From a bacterium UBA2219 (GTDB taxonomy: Bacteria; Desulfobacterota; Deferrimicrobia; Deferrimicrobiales; Deferrimicrobiaceae), in contig DCUH01000067.1 in NCBI GenBank assembly GCA_002327765.1, forward strand, positions 261 to 19,734: DNA of 19,474 nucleotides, read 5' to 3'. A program made the position numbers and the translations under genes. The notes beneath the pieces were generated by a model, which had not been told where the DNA came from, did not search any database, and worked only from the letters and a program-made list of their open reading frames with translations. Positions 1 through 7,069 of the stretch are shown piece after piece. Each line of letters starts with the position of its first letter. Within the stretch, counting starts at the first letter, position 1.

Positions 1-2
1 TG

Positions 3-338
3 ATCGTCACCACCCCGCAGAAGGTGGCGGCGGTGGACGTCCGCAAGTCGATCTCCTTCTGCCGGCTCATCGAGCTGCCGGTCCTCGGGGTCGTCGAGAA
101 CATGAGCGGGTTCGCCTGCCCCAACTGCGGGACGGTTACCCCGATCCTGCGCTCCGGCGGGGGGAAGAAGATCGCGGAGGACATGAAGGTGCCCTTCCTG
201 GGCGCGATCCCCATGGACCCGAAGATCGCGGAGGCCGCCGACGGCGGCCAGGCGTTCGTCCAGCACTTCGCGGAGAGCTCCACGGCGAAGGTGATGCGGG
301 AGATCGTCAAGCCGTTCGAGACGCTGCCGGAGAAGTAG
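3..338 (+). CDS. mrp: Mrp/ApbC (NBP35-like) Fe-S cluster carrier ATPase, 3' part only
   Basis: The reading frame is already open at the left edge and begins with IVTTPQKVAAVDVRKS, so the start and the Walker A region lie outside the window. The internal GTG at 24 is not the true start. The VVENMSGFACPNCG segment carries the CxxC pair that binds a bridging Fe-S cluster in this P-loop family. It is followed by the typical GGGKKIAEDMKVPFLGAIPMDP stretch and an early stop. Family members hold and hand over Fe-S clusters in the cytoplasm in an ATP-dependent way. About 111 C-terminal residues are visible. The gene converges on the radical SAM gene with only 39 bases between the two stop codons. The family call is firm; the exact paralogue (Mrp or ApbC) cannot be settled from the C-terminus. 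Confidence 0.9.
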   Translation: MVTTPQKVAAVDVRKSISFCRLIELPVLGVVENMSGFACPNCGTVTPILRSGGGKKIAEDMKVPFLGAIPMDPKIAEAADGGQAFVQHFAESSTAKVMREIVKPFETLPEK

Positions 339-377
339 GGGCGGGAAGAACGCGGAGGTGGCCGGCCCTGCGGGGAA

Positions 378-1472
378 CTACCCGGGGCCGCCGCCTGCCT
401 CGCGCCGGCGGGTCTTGAGCGGCACGTAATTGCAGAACGGCTCTTCCTCGAGGTAATCCCCCAGGATCGCGTCGGCCCGCGCCCTGCACCCGCCGCAGAC
501 GTTCAGGTACTCGCACTCGCCGCAGCGCCCCTTGTACTTTCCGAAGTCCCGCAGCGACCGGAAGAGCTCCGAGTTCCGCCAGATCTCCCCGAACTTCTCC
601 TTCTTGACGTTCCCGGCGGCCGCGGGGAAGTAGGAGCACGGCTGGACGTTCCCCCGCGAGTCGATGAAGCAGATCGACTGCGCGCACACGCACCCCTTGC
701 CGCCGCCCGTCGAGAAGGTCAGCGACCGGGGCGTGAACGTCTTCCCTTCCTCCTTCATCTTCTGCAGCCGGACCCGGTAGTAGTGGGGCGCGCAGGTGGG
801 GCGCACGAGCATCTCGTCTTCATCCTTCTCCATCTCGTAATGCCACCGGAGGATCTCCTCGTACTCCTCTTTGCCGATCAGCTCGCTCATGATCTCCTGC
901 CCCCGGCCCGTGGGGACGATCATGAACATGTACCAGGCGTGGGCGCCGACGGACTTCGCCAGCCGGCACGTCGCCGCGATGTCGTGGCGGTTGCGGTTCG
1001 TGAAGGACGAGTTGACGATGAACTTCATCCCGTTGCGCCGGAAGGTCTCCGCGGCCTTGAGGGTCGCTTCGAAGGCGCCCGGCTGCTTCCGGAAGTCGTC
1101 GTGCACCGCCGCCGTGGAGCCGTCGAGCGACAGGGAGCAGATCTTCACCCCCGCGTCCTTCATCTTTCCGACGACCTCGTCGGTCACGAGCGTCCCGTTC
1201 GTGGCGACGCACATCCGGAACCCCTTGTCCGTCCCGTATTTCGCGATCTCGAAGAGGTCCTCCCGCAGGAGCGGCTCGCCGCCGGAGAGGACCAGGACGG
1301 GGGTGGAGACTTCCGCGATGTCGTCGATCAAGGCCTTCGCCTCCGCCGTGGTGAAGTCCGTGTCGTGGGACGTCATGCCGGCCGAGGCGCGGCAGTGGAT
1401 GCAGTTCAGGTTGCACCGCCCGGTGACCTCCCAGGCGATCCATTTCGGGAGGAACTCTTCTTCCTTCGCCAC
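378..1472 (-). CDS. ahbD: Radical SAM/SPASM protein, probable AhbD-type haem b synthase
   Basis: The 364-residue protein has the radical SAM cluster motif CNLNCIHC (C20, C24, C27) within a WIAWEVTGRC context, and a GGEP SAM-binding motif at 64-67. The C-terminal half is a SPASM region with cysteines 227, 261, 263, 268, 279, 317, 320, 326, 329 and 347, which would hold auxiliary clusters. The opening IAWEVT and the later VPTGRG (186-191) resemble AhbD. AhbD removes two propionate carboxyls from Fe-coproporphyrin III to make haem b in the sirohaem route. The start has an AAGGAGG site eight bases upstream. The gene lies 19 bases downstream of the M48 protease gene, so the two are probably co-transcribed. 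Alternatives are NirJ, AhbC or a peptide-modifying SPASM enzyme. The family is certain; the AhbD call is moderate. Confidence 0.72.
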   Translation of the reverse strand: MAKEEEFLPKWIAWEVTGRCNLNCIHCRASAGMTSHDTDFTTAEAKALIDDIAEVSTPVLVLSGGEPLLREDLFEIAKYGTDKGFRMCVATNGTLVTDEVVGKMKDAGVKICSLSLDGSTAAVHDDFRKQPGAFEATLKAAETFRRNGMKFIVNSSFTNRNRHDIAATCRLAKSVGAHAWYMFMIVPTGRGQEIMSELIGKEEYEEILRWHYEMEKDEDEMLVRPTCAPHYYRVRLQKMKEEGKTFTPRSLTFSTGGGKGCVCAQSICFIDSRGNVQPCSYFPAAAGNVKKEKFGEIWRNSELFRSLRDFGKYKGRCGECEYLNVCGGCRARADAILGDYLEEEPFCNYVPLKTRRREAGGGPG

Positions 1473-1491
1473 GTCCGCCGCCTCCTTGACC

Positions 1492-2739
1492 CTACTTCAC
1501 CATGTCGGCGTATTTCTTCGCCTTGGCCTTGTCCCCCAGGGCGGCGTAGGAGTTCGAAAGCATCGTGGCCGCCTCCTTGGTGGGCATCAGGTCCATGCTC
1601 TTTTCCAGCTCCGGGATCGCCCCCCGGTAATCCTTCTTCTGGTACCGGACCGCCCCGAGCAGGAGGCGCGGCTCGAAGTATTCCCCGTCGAGCGAGACCG
1701 CCTTCCGGAGGTTCTCCTCCGCGGCGTCGGATTCCTTGCGGACCATGTGGACCTGCGCGGCGGAGGAGTAGAACGGGGCCTGCGCCGGCTGCATCCGGGC
1801 GGCCTCGCGGTATTTCGCCAGCGCCTCGTCGTACTTCTTCTCCTTGAGCAGCTTGTCCCCCTGGCCGGCCACGTCGTACGCCTTCTGCACCTCCCGCAGC
1901 CGCGCCGTCCCCTGCTTGAAGGGCGCCTCGTTGAGGGTGTACCGCGGATCCTTCAGCGTGGACGGGTAGTCCTTCGCCACCTTCGCGCGGGTGTTCTCGA
2001 GCCGCTCCTTGGAGAACGGGTGGGTGCGGAAGATCCCCTCGATCCACGCGGGGTCCTTACCCCCCTCTAGCTTCGTCCAGAAGAATTCCTGCAGGCGGAT
2101 CATCCCTTCCGGGCTGTAGCCGGCCTTGACCATGTAGTCGATCCCCAGCGCGTCCGCCTCCCGCTCCTGCTCCCGCGAGAAGCCGCTCTGGAGGAGGTTC
2201 GCGGTGACGTTGCCGAGCGCCTGGGCCGCCATGTTGCCTCCGGTCACGATCGATACCCCGGAGAGCAGGACGTTGCCGGCGACCGCCCGCTGGTACGCCG
2301 CCAGGGAATGCTTCGCCGTCACGTGCCCCGTCTCGTGGGCCAGCACCGCCGCCATCTCCGCCTCGCTTTCGAGCGTCACGAGGAGCCCCCGGTTGATGAC
2401 GATGAAGCCGCCGGGGACCGCGAAGGCGTTCGGGACGGAGGAGTTCAGGACCCGGAACTGGTATTTCAGGCCGGGCCGGTGCGAAGCGCGCGCGATCCGC
2501 ATCCCGACGCCCTGCACGTACTCCTCCAGCTCCCGGTCCTTGTAGAAGCCGCCCTGCTCCTGGACCGCGGGCTGGAACGCCTGGGCACCGAGGGCGACCT
2601 CCTCCTCTTCTGAGAACTTCACGATGGACAGTTCGGATTTCCCGGTGACGGGGTTGACCGCGCAGCCGTATCCCGCCAGCGCGGCGAGACAAAGGACGGC
2701 CAGGACGCGGGGAAGGAAGAAGGCGCGGGGATTCTTCAT
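1492..2739 (-). CDS. M48 family zinc metalloprotease lipoprotein with C-terminal TPRs (BepA/YfgC-like)
   Basis: I chose the start at 2739 (MKNPRAFF) because AAGGAG lies eight bases upstream and a signal peptide follows at once. The longer open frame up to 2955 has no such support. Residues 7-26 form a hydrophobic segment ending in AGYGC, a near-lipobox, so Cys26 is probably lipidated. The zinc site is HETGH at 135-139, with the third ligand expected in the later SREQEREADALG segment. From about residue 290 to 415 there are tetratricopeptide-like repeats (KKYDEALAKYREA, KKDYRGAIPELEKS). This architecture matches BepA/YfgC, a periplasmic protease and chaperone for outer-membrane protein assembly. 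It is the first gene of a two-gene unit with the radical SAM gene, an odd pairing with no obvious shared pathway. Confidence 0.9.
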   Translation of the reverse strand: MKNPRAFFLPRVLAVLCLAALAGYGCAVNPVTGKSELSIVKFSEEEEVALGAQAFQPAVQEQGGFYKDRELEEYVQGVGMRIARASHRPGLKYQFRVLNSSVPNAFAVPGGFIVINRGLLVTLESEAEMAAVLAHETGHVTAKHSLAAYQRAVAGNVLLSGVSIVTGGNMAAQALGNVTANLLQSGFSREQEREADALGIDYMVKAGYSPEGMIRLQEFFWTKLEGGKDPAWIEGIFRTHPFSKERLENTRAKVAKDYPSTLKDPRYTLNEAPFKQGTARLREVQKAYDVAGQGDKLLKEKKYDEALAKYREAARMQPAQAPFYSSAAQVHMVRKESDAAEENLRKAVSLDGEYFEPRLLLGAVRYQKKDYRGAIPELEKSMDLMPTKEAATMLSNSYAALGDKAKAKKYADMVK

Positions 2740-2853
2740 CGCGGTGTCTCCTTGAACGATACTGGTCGTGCGGATCCCGAATCGGCCGATATGGACATTA
2801 TTCCACATTCGCCGCCCCTCGGGCGCGGGAGGCGGCGCCCCGATTCCGGACGT

Positions 2854-2881
2854 TTTACCCGCCTCCACGGTCTGATATAAA
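2854..2881 (+). promoter_or_regulatory. Possible sigma-70 promoter for corA
   Basis: A TATAAA -10-like box at 2876-2881 follows TTTACC at 2854-2859 with 16 bases between. It lies in the 186-base divergent gap between the protease and corA, which is AT-richer here than the surrounding sequence. The -35 element matches only four of six consensus bases, so this is a weak call. Confidence 0.35.
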
Positions 2882-2925
2882 TAGAGTTGTATCGAGCAGG
2901 CAAAGAGGATACCGGGAGGCGTCGG

Positions 2926-3993
2926 GTGGGGAAGAGGCGCAGGAAACGGTATCAACCCCCGGGGACGTTGCCGGGGACCCTAACGGCGCACGCGGAAGCG
3001 GGCAGCGCGCCTGTGCAGTTCCGGGCGTTCCTGTACGACTCCGAGCGGTTCGAGGAGCGCGCGGTCGCCGTTTCCGAGATCCCTTCGCTTTCCCCCCCGA
3101 AAAAAGGGGTGCTGTGGCTCGACGTGGCGGGACTGTCGGACCCCGGCGCGATCCGCGCCGTCGGCGACCGGTTCGGGATGCATCCTCTGGCCCAGGAGGA
3201 CGTGCTGAACGTCCCGCAGCGCCCGAAGGTGGAGTGGTACGGGGAAAACCTCCTGATGGTCCTCTGGCAGGTCCGCTTCCCGAAACCTTCCGAACAGCTC
3301 TCTTTTTTCGTCAGGGAGGGCGTGGTGATCTCTTTCCAGGAAACCGCCGGGGATTCGTTCGAGCCGGTGCGGGAGCGGATCCGGCACGGCGGGGGCCGGA
3401 TCCGGGGACAGGGGGCGGATTACCTCCTCTACTCGCTGTGCGACGCCGTCCTGGACGCCTTCTTCCCCATGCTGGAGCGGCTGGGGGACGAGATGGAGGA
3501 ACTCGACGAACGGGTGATCTCCACCCCCGTCCCGGAGACGTTCGCCGCGATACGGGCCGTGAAACGGCAGCTGCTGTCCGTGCGGCACGCCGTGTGGCCG
3601 TCGCGGGACGCGATGAACCTGCTGCTGATCGAGGAGCACGCCCTGATCCGGCCCGGGACCAAGGTGTTCCTGCGCGACTGCTACGACCACACGGTCCAGC
3701 TGATGGACATGGTCAACGTCTACCGGGAGCTGGCCGCCGGCCTGGTGGAGGAATACCAGTCCGCCGTGTCGAACCGGATGAACGAGGTCATGAAGGTGCT
3801 CACGATCGTGGCGTCCTTCTTCATCCCTCTCACCTTCATCGTCGGCATCTACGGGATGAATTTCGACCCGGACGCGTCGCCGTTCAACATGCCCGAGTTA
3901 AAATGGATGTACGGTTATCCGGCGGTGATGATCCTCATGGCGGCCGTCGCCGGCGGGATGTTCTGGCACTTCCGGAAGAAAAAATGGCTCTGA
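2926..3993 (+). CDS. corA: CorA family Mg2+/Co2+ transporter
   Basis: This is a 355-residue inner-membrane divalent-cation channel. The C-terminus has the family hallmark YGMN (GMN at 310-312) at the end of the first transmembrane helix. A short periplasmic loop (FDPDASPFNMPELKW) and a second helix (YPAVMILMAAVAGGMF) follow, and then a basic tail, as in CorA pentamers. The long N-terminal part is the cytoplasmic funnel, with a long helix near EYQSAVSNRMNEVMKVLTIVASFF. I chose the GTG at 2926 because GGGAGG lies six bases upstream and the resulting RKRYQPPGTLPGT start resembles the N-terminus of one CorA clade. An in-frame TTG at 2887 is possible but has no comparable ribosome site. It is transcribed divergently from the M48 protease gene. 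Confidence 0.93.
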   Translation: MGKRRRKRYQPPGTLPGTLTAHAEAGSAPVQFRAFLYDSERFEERAVAVSEIPSLSPPKKGVLWLDVAGLSDPGAIRAVGDRFGMHPLAQEDVLNVPQRPKVEWYGENLLMVLWQVRFPKPSEQLSFFVREGVVISFQETAGDSFEPVRERIRHGGGRIRGQGADYLLYSLCDAVLDAFFPMLERLGDEMEELDERVISTPVPETFAAIRAVKRQLLSVRHAVWPSRDAMNLLLIEEHALIRPGTKVFLRDCYDHTVQLMDMVNVYRELAAGLVEEYQSAVSNRMNEVMKVLTIVASFFIPLTFIVGIYGMNFDPDASPFNMPELKWMYGYPAVMILMAAVAGGMFWHFRKKKWL

Positions 3994-4008
3994 TAAGATG
4001 CCTTGCGA

Positions 4009-4022
4009 TTGATCGAAGTCAA
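4009..4022 (+). promoter_or_regulatory. Candidate FNR/DNR-type operator upstream of the oxidoreductase
   Basis: TTGATCGAAGTCAA matches the FNR-family consensus TTGAT-N4-ATCAA at nine of ten defined positions. It lies just past the corA stop and 98 bases before the oxidoreductase start. A matching -10 box at the usual distance is not convincing (GATGAT at 4051-4056 is the nearest), so the assignment rests on the palindrome alone. Confidence 0.35.
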
Positions 4023-4119
4023 GGAAGCCCGGGACGGAAGCCGGGAGACTGATGATGCAGGTACATCGCGCGGAAGCCCGATCCGGGGGCCGCGCAAAGA
4101 ATCCAGGGGGAGGTGCTCC

Positions 4120-5157
4120 ATGAAATTCTTGATCCTGGGGGGAGGCCCCGCGGGGATCGCCGCCGCGAAGGCCGTGCGGAAGGCGAAGGAGGATGCCGAG
4201 ATCCTGATCGCGACCGACGAGAAGGTGGCTCCCTACCTGAGGCCGCTGATGCCGGACTTCATCCTCGGGGACGCGACCGCGGAGAACACGCTCGACCCGG
4301 AGGCGAAGGACCTGCAGCAGAAGAAGATCAAAATCGCCTACGGGCGAGCGGCCGTCGGGATCGATACGGGGGCCAGGGCGGTCACGTTCGCCGACGGGAC
4401 GCAGGAGCGGTACGACCGCCTTCTCGTCGCCACGGGCGCCCGGTGCGCCGTTCCGGAGATCCTGCAGAAGAAGAGCCCCATGATCCAGCCGTTCGACTCC
4501 TGGAAGGACGCCATCGCCATCAAGGAGCTCGCGTCCCGTCCCGGCCCCGCGGTGGTCTACGGCCCGGGCTACCTCGCCATCGAGGCGTGCCGCGGCCTGC
4601 GGAACGCGAAGAAGGAGGTCGTCTGGATCAAGCCGTTCAAGCCCCGCTTCGGATACCCGATCGCCGGGGAGCTCGAGGCGAGCATCCTCGACGACGTCCG
4701 GAACCGGGGCGCCCGGATCAAGGACGGCGACGAGATCGTCGATGTTAAGGAGAAGGGGGCCGACGCGCTGCAGATCCTCTCGAAGCACGGCGATGTGATC
4801 AACACCTCGCTGGTCGTCGTCGCGACCGAGCGGCTTCCCCACGTGGGGTTCCTCGCGGGGAGCGGCCTGGCGATCGAGACGGGGATCGTGGTCGACGACT
4901 ACCTGCAGACGAGCGTTTCCGACGTCTACGCGGCCGGCGACTGCGCGGAGTTCAAGGACAAGAAGGGCGGCAAGAGCTTCATCAACTTCGGGTGGCGCAG
5001 CGCCATCAAGCAGGGGCAGCTCGCCGGCGAGAACATGGCCGGCGGGAAGAGGCGGTTCGGCGGGAGCCAGGAGGATTACTTCTGGGCGCTCTTCGGCTCC
5101 TCCCTCGCGGACCGGGGAAAGCGCATCTCCGAAGTGGAAGGGTACGGGAAGACTTGA
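4120..5157 (+). CDS. FAD/NAD(P)-dependent pyridine nucleotide-disulfide-type oxidoreductase
   Basis: The 345-residue protein begins with a Rossmann fold for FAD, GGGPAG at residues 7-12. A second nucleotide-binding loop for NAD(P)H is seen in VVYGPGYLAIEACRG. The second FAD motif, VYAAGDCAEF, lies near the C-terminus. No CxxC redox disulfide is visible, so it resembles the NirB N-terminal, rubredoxin-reductase and ferredoxin-reductase branch and should pass electrons from NAD(P)H to a partner. The ATG at 4120 has GGGGGAGG six bases upstream. The longer frame from 4003 has no support. The next gene starts inside this stop codon (TTGA), so the two proteins are likely made together. The membrane cytochrome encoded there is the obvious candidate partner, but that is inference. 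Confidence 0.85.
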   Translation: MKFLILGGGPAGIAAAKAVRKAKEDAEILIATDEKVAPYLRPLMPDFILGDATAENTLDPEAKDLQQKKIKIAYGRAAVGIDTGARAVTFADGTQERYDRLLVATGARCAVPEILQKKSPMIQPFDSWKDAIAIKELASRPGPAVVYGPGYLAIEACRGLRNAKKEVVWIKPFKPRFGYPIAGELEASILDDVRNRGARIKDGDEIVDVKEKGADALQILSKHGDVINTSLVVVATERLPHVGFLAGSGLAIETGIVVDDYLQTSVSDVYAAGDCAEFKDKKGGKSFINFGWRSAIKQGQLAGENMAGGKRRFGGSQEDYFWALFGSSLADRGKRISEVEGYGKT

Positions 5158-6095
5158 CGGGAACCCGCGCCGGGGGGCTTGCGCGCCTCCCGGTGCTTCT
5201 CTTCCTTCTTCTCCTGCTTTCCTTCGCCTCGCCCGGCCGTGCGACGGAGGAGATGGCCGAGCGCACGGGAAAAGATTGTTCCTACTGTCATGTGGACCCG
5301 GGGGGCGGGGGGGAACTGACCGCCGCCGGGAAGGAGTTCCTCGCCTCCGAAACGGCGTCGGGCGCGGTCGCCACGCCGTCCGCCGCCCGGCACGCCGTCC
5401 GCTTCGCCGCCGGGTTCCTTCACGTCGTCGTGGGCGTGCTCTGGTTCGGCACCATCCTCTACGTCCACCTGCTGCTCAAGCCCGCCTATGCCTCGCGGGG
5501 TCTGCCGCGCGGGGAGCTCATGATCGGCTGGAGCTCCATCGTCATCATGGCCGTCACCGGGGCCATCCTGTCCTATTACCGTGTCCCGTCGCTGGACGAC
5601 CTCTTCCGGACCCGTTTCGGCGTTCTCCTGACGATCAAGATAGGCATCTTCCTCGTCATGGCGGCCACGGCGTTCATCGCGACGTTCGTCGTCGGGCCGC
5701 GCTTGAAAGGGCGCCGGACGGCGGAGGCGGCTGCGGAAAAGAAGGAGCTGACCCCGGAGGAATTGGCGTCGTTCACCGGGGCGGACGGGTCGCCGGCCCT
5801 GTTCGCCTATAACGGGGTGGTCTACGACGCCTCGGCCAGCCCCTTGTGGAAGGGGGGCGTCCATTTCATGAAGCACAAGGCCGGGGCCGATCTGACCGAG
5901 GCGCTGAATCTCGCCCCCCACGGGGAAGACCGGGTCCTCAAGCTCCCCGCGGTGAAGACGCTCGTCGAGGCAGGCGCGGGGGGCGGGCCCGCGCCCATGC
6001 CCCTTCACCTCAAGGGCTTTTACTTCATGGCCTTCATGAACCTGTTCCTCGTCGTCGCCGTCCTGTTCATCATCGCGATGTGGCGGTGGTGGTAG
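5154..6095 (+). CDS. Three-module membrane cytochrome: CxxCH site + CopD-like helices + cytochrome-b5-like domain
   Basis: The TTG at 5154 overlaps the previous stop as TTGA. It gives a 313-residue protein that begins with a signal sequence (hydrophobic 12-24, cleavage near SFASPGRA). A CSYCH c-type haem site follows at 42-46. Helices at about 82-106, 125-142 and 156-178 form a CopD-like membrane region with candidate haem histidines at 90 and 105. Residues 198-270 (LTPEELASFTGADGSPALFAYNG and on, with HFMKHKAG and NLAPHG) match the small cytochrome-b5-like haem/steroid-binding family. A last helix spans 288-309. The visible haem motif and coupling to an FAD/NAD oxidoreductase suggest membrane electron transfer; the substrate is unknown. 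The start is less certain than the frame. Confidence 0.82.
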   Translation: MTGTRAGGLARLPVLLFLLLLLSFASPGRATEEMAERTGKDCSYCHVDPGGGGELTAAGKEFLASETASGAVATPSAARHAVRFAAGFLHVVVGVLWFGTILYVHLLLKPAYASRGLPRGELMIGWSSIVIMAVTGAILSYYRVPSLDDLFRTRFGVLLTIKIGIFLVMAATAFIATFVVGPRLKGRRTAEAAAEKKELTPEELASFTGADGSPALFAYNGVVYDASASPLWKGGVHFMKHKAGADLTEALNLAPHGEDRVLKLPAVKTLVEAGAGGGPAPMPLHLKGFYFMAFMNLFLVVAVLFIIAMWRWW

Positions 6096-6102
6096 ACTTC
6101 AA

Positions 6103-6258
6103 AACCGGGACGTAGATGAGTTCTACCGCAGTTTGGGGACAGAGATAAAAAAACAACAAAACCAGACCACAGAACCGGGACGTAGATGAGAAGTCCAAAA
6201 ACCTGGAAGCCTGACAGCCTGATATGCAGGACTTCTCATCTACGTCCCCGTTCTGCGG
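6103..6258. repeat. Palindromic repeat element (REP/RAYT-associated or MITE-like)
   Basis: GGGACGTAGATGAG occurs directly at 6107-6120 and 6177-6190 and inverted inside 6229-6255. The second and third copies form arms 6170-6196 and 6229-6255, 27 bases each with one mismatch, around a 32-base loop. A second set of arms also pairs with the right side: CCGCAG...GGGGAC at 6126-6140 with GTCCCC...CTGCGG at 6244-6258. The part before the left arm contains an A-rich stretch (6146-6160). No open frame of size is present. The look is that of a short mobile palindrome, perhaps a remnant flanking a lost IS200/REP-associated transposase; that origin is inference. Confidence 0.65.
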
Positions 6259-6271
6259 TTCTTATTGCCGC

Positions 6272-6300
6272 TTGACGGAACCCGGCGCCGGTATTATATT
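6272..6300 (+). promoter_or_regulatory. Sigma-70 promoter of tRNA-Asn
   Basis: TTGACG at 6272-6277 and TATATT at 6295-6300 each match five of six consensus bases and are exactly 17 bases apart. Transcription should begin near 6307, about 15 bases before the mature tRNA. This is the best promoter match in the window. Confidence 0.8.
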
Positions 6301-6321
6301 TTCCTGTCTGCCGACGCACGT

Positions 6322-6397
6322 TCCCTGGTAGCTCAACCGGCAGAGCGGGTGGCTGTTAACCACTAGGTTGCAGGTTCGAGTCCTGCCCAGGGAGCCA
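6322..6397 (+). tRNA. tRNA-Asn (GTT), CCA encoded
   Basis: A full cloverleaf can be drawn. The acceptor stem is TCCCTGG (6322-6328) with CCAGGGA (6387-6393), followed by discriminator G and encoded CCA (6395-6397). The anticodon stem GGTGG/CCACT encloses the loop CTGTTAA with anticodon GTT at 6355-6357. The T stem is GCAGG/CCTGC around TTCGAGT. The D arm contains GCTCAACCGGCAGAGC. GTT reads AAC and AAT, so this is tRNA-Asn. It has its own promoter just upstream and a hairpin just downstream, so it is a single-gene unit. Confidence 0.97.
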
Positions 6398-6407
6398 GAA
6401 CATCATC

Positions 6408-6441
6408 AGGGCCACTTGCAGATTCCTGCAGGTGGCCCTTT
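6408..6441 (+). terminator. Rho-independent-like terminator after tRNA-Asn
   Basis: A 14-bp stem, AGGGCCACTTGCAG (6408-6421) with CTGCAGGTGGCCCT (6426-6439), has one G-T wobble and an ATTC loop, and begins 10 bases after the tRNA CCA. The following T run is short (TTT), so termination may be partial. Confidence 0.7.
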
Positions 6442-6589
6442 CATGTGCTGGCTCTAATGCGGTACTCGAAGCCATCGATCCGCGCCGCGCAGGGAGGGAC
6501 ACGGAGGTCCCGACCGTAGTAGTCTTTGTCCTGACCGGGAAGGCAGGCACGAGGAGACGGAAAGTGGATCATTCTGCTTGTGGTTCAAA

Positions 6590-7027
6590 ATGAATCTGGC
6601 CGTCTACTTCGGATTGTTTTTCTCGGCCTTCGGAGCGGCGACCTTGCTGCCGTTGCAGTCGGAAGCGGTGCTGACCGGCCTGTTGATCCTCGGCAAACAA
6701 CCGGTTTGGGCCCTGGTCGCGGTGGCGACCGCGGGCAACACACTGGGAGCCGTGGTGAACTGGTTTCTGGGGAGGTATATCGAGCGTTGGCGCCGCAAGC
6801 CGTGGTTTCCGGTCGGCGAGCACAAACTGGCGCGCGCGCAGCGAGGGTATCACCGCTACGGCCGCTGGTCGCTGCTGCTGAGTTGGATGCCGGTCATCGG
6901 CGACCCGCTCACGGTCATCGCGGGGGTGATGCGCCAGCCGCTCTTGAGCTTCGTATTGATTGTGGCGATTGCGAAATTGGGACGGTATCTGGTGGTTGCG
7001 GCAATCACGCTCGGCTTGTTCGCGTGA
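6590..7027 (+). CDS. yqaA: YqaA family small integral membrane protein (DedA-related)
   Basis: The 145-residue protein is almost wholly hydrophobic with four or so helices. It follows the YqaA pattern as I remember it: FGAATLLPLQSEAVLTGLL, then GNTLGAVVNWFLGRYIE, then RYGRWSLLLSWMPVIGDPLTVIAGVMR, and a closing GRYLVVAAITLG. The family belongs to the wider DedA/SNARE-associated group of small membrane proteins linked to lipid or membrane homeostasis; its exact activity is not known. The ATG at 6590 fits the protein start, but no good ribosome site precedes it. A TTG at 6578 would add four residues. Codon choice includes more TTG, ATT and GCG-poor runs than neighbours, so a separate origin is possible. 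It ends 42 bases from the convergent kinase gene. Confidence 0.82.
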   Translation: MNLAVYFGLFFSAFGAATLLPLQSEAVLTGLLILGKQPVWALVAVATAGNTLGAVVNWFLGRYIERWRRKPWFPVGEHKLARAQRGYHRYGRWSLLLSWMPVIGDPLTVIAGVMRQPLLSFVLIVAIAKLGRYLVVAAITLGLFA

Positions 7028-7069
7028 GCAAAGAAGCGCCGCGCCCCCCCCGATTCCCGCGCTGCGTCC

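Noticed and set aside
363..390. GC hairpin between the Mrp and radical SAM stop codons
   Set aside because: GGCCC/GGGCC pairing is possible, but it overlaps a coding end, has no T run, and similar pairings arise often in DNA this rich in G and C.
2781..2790. Palindrome ATCGGCCGAT in the protease leader
   Set aside because: Ten bases only, no second copy found, and not at a clear promoter position.
6356..6550. Minus-strand 64-residue frame ending LPGQDSNLQPSG
   Set aside because: It is the antisense reading of tRNA-Asn and its flank; this peptide tail is a well-known false product of antisense tRNA translation.
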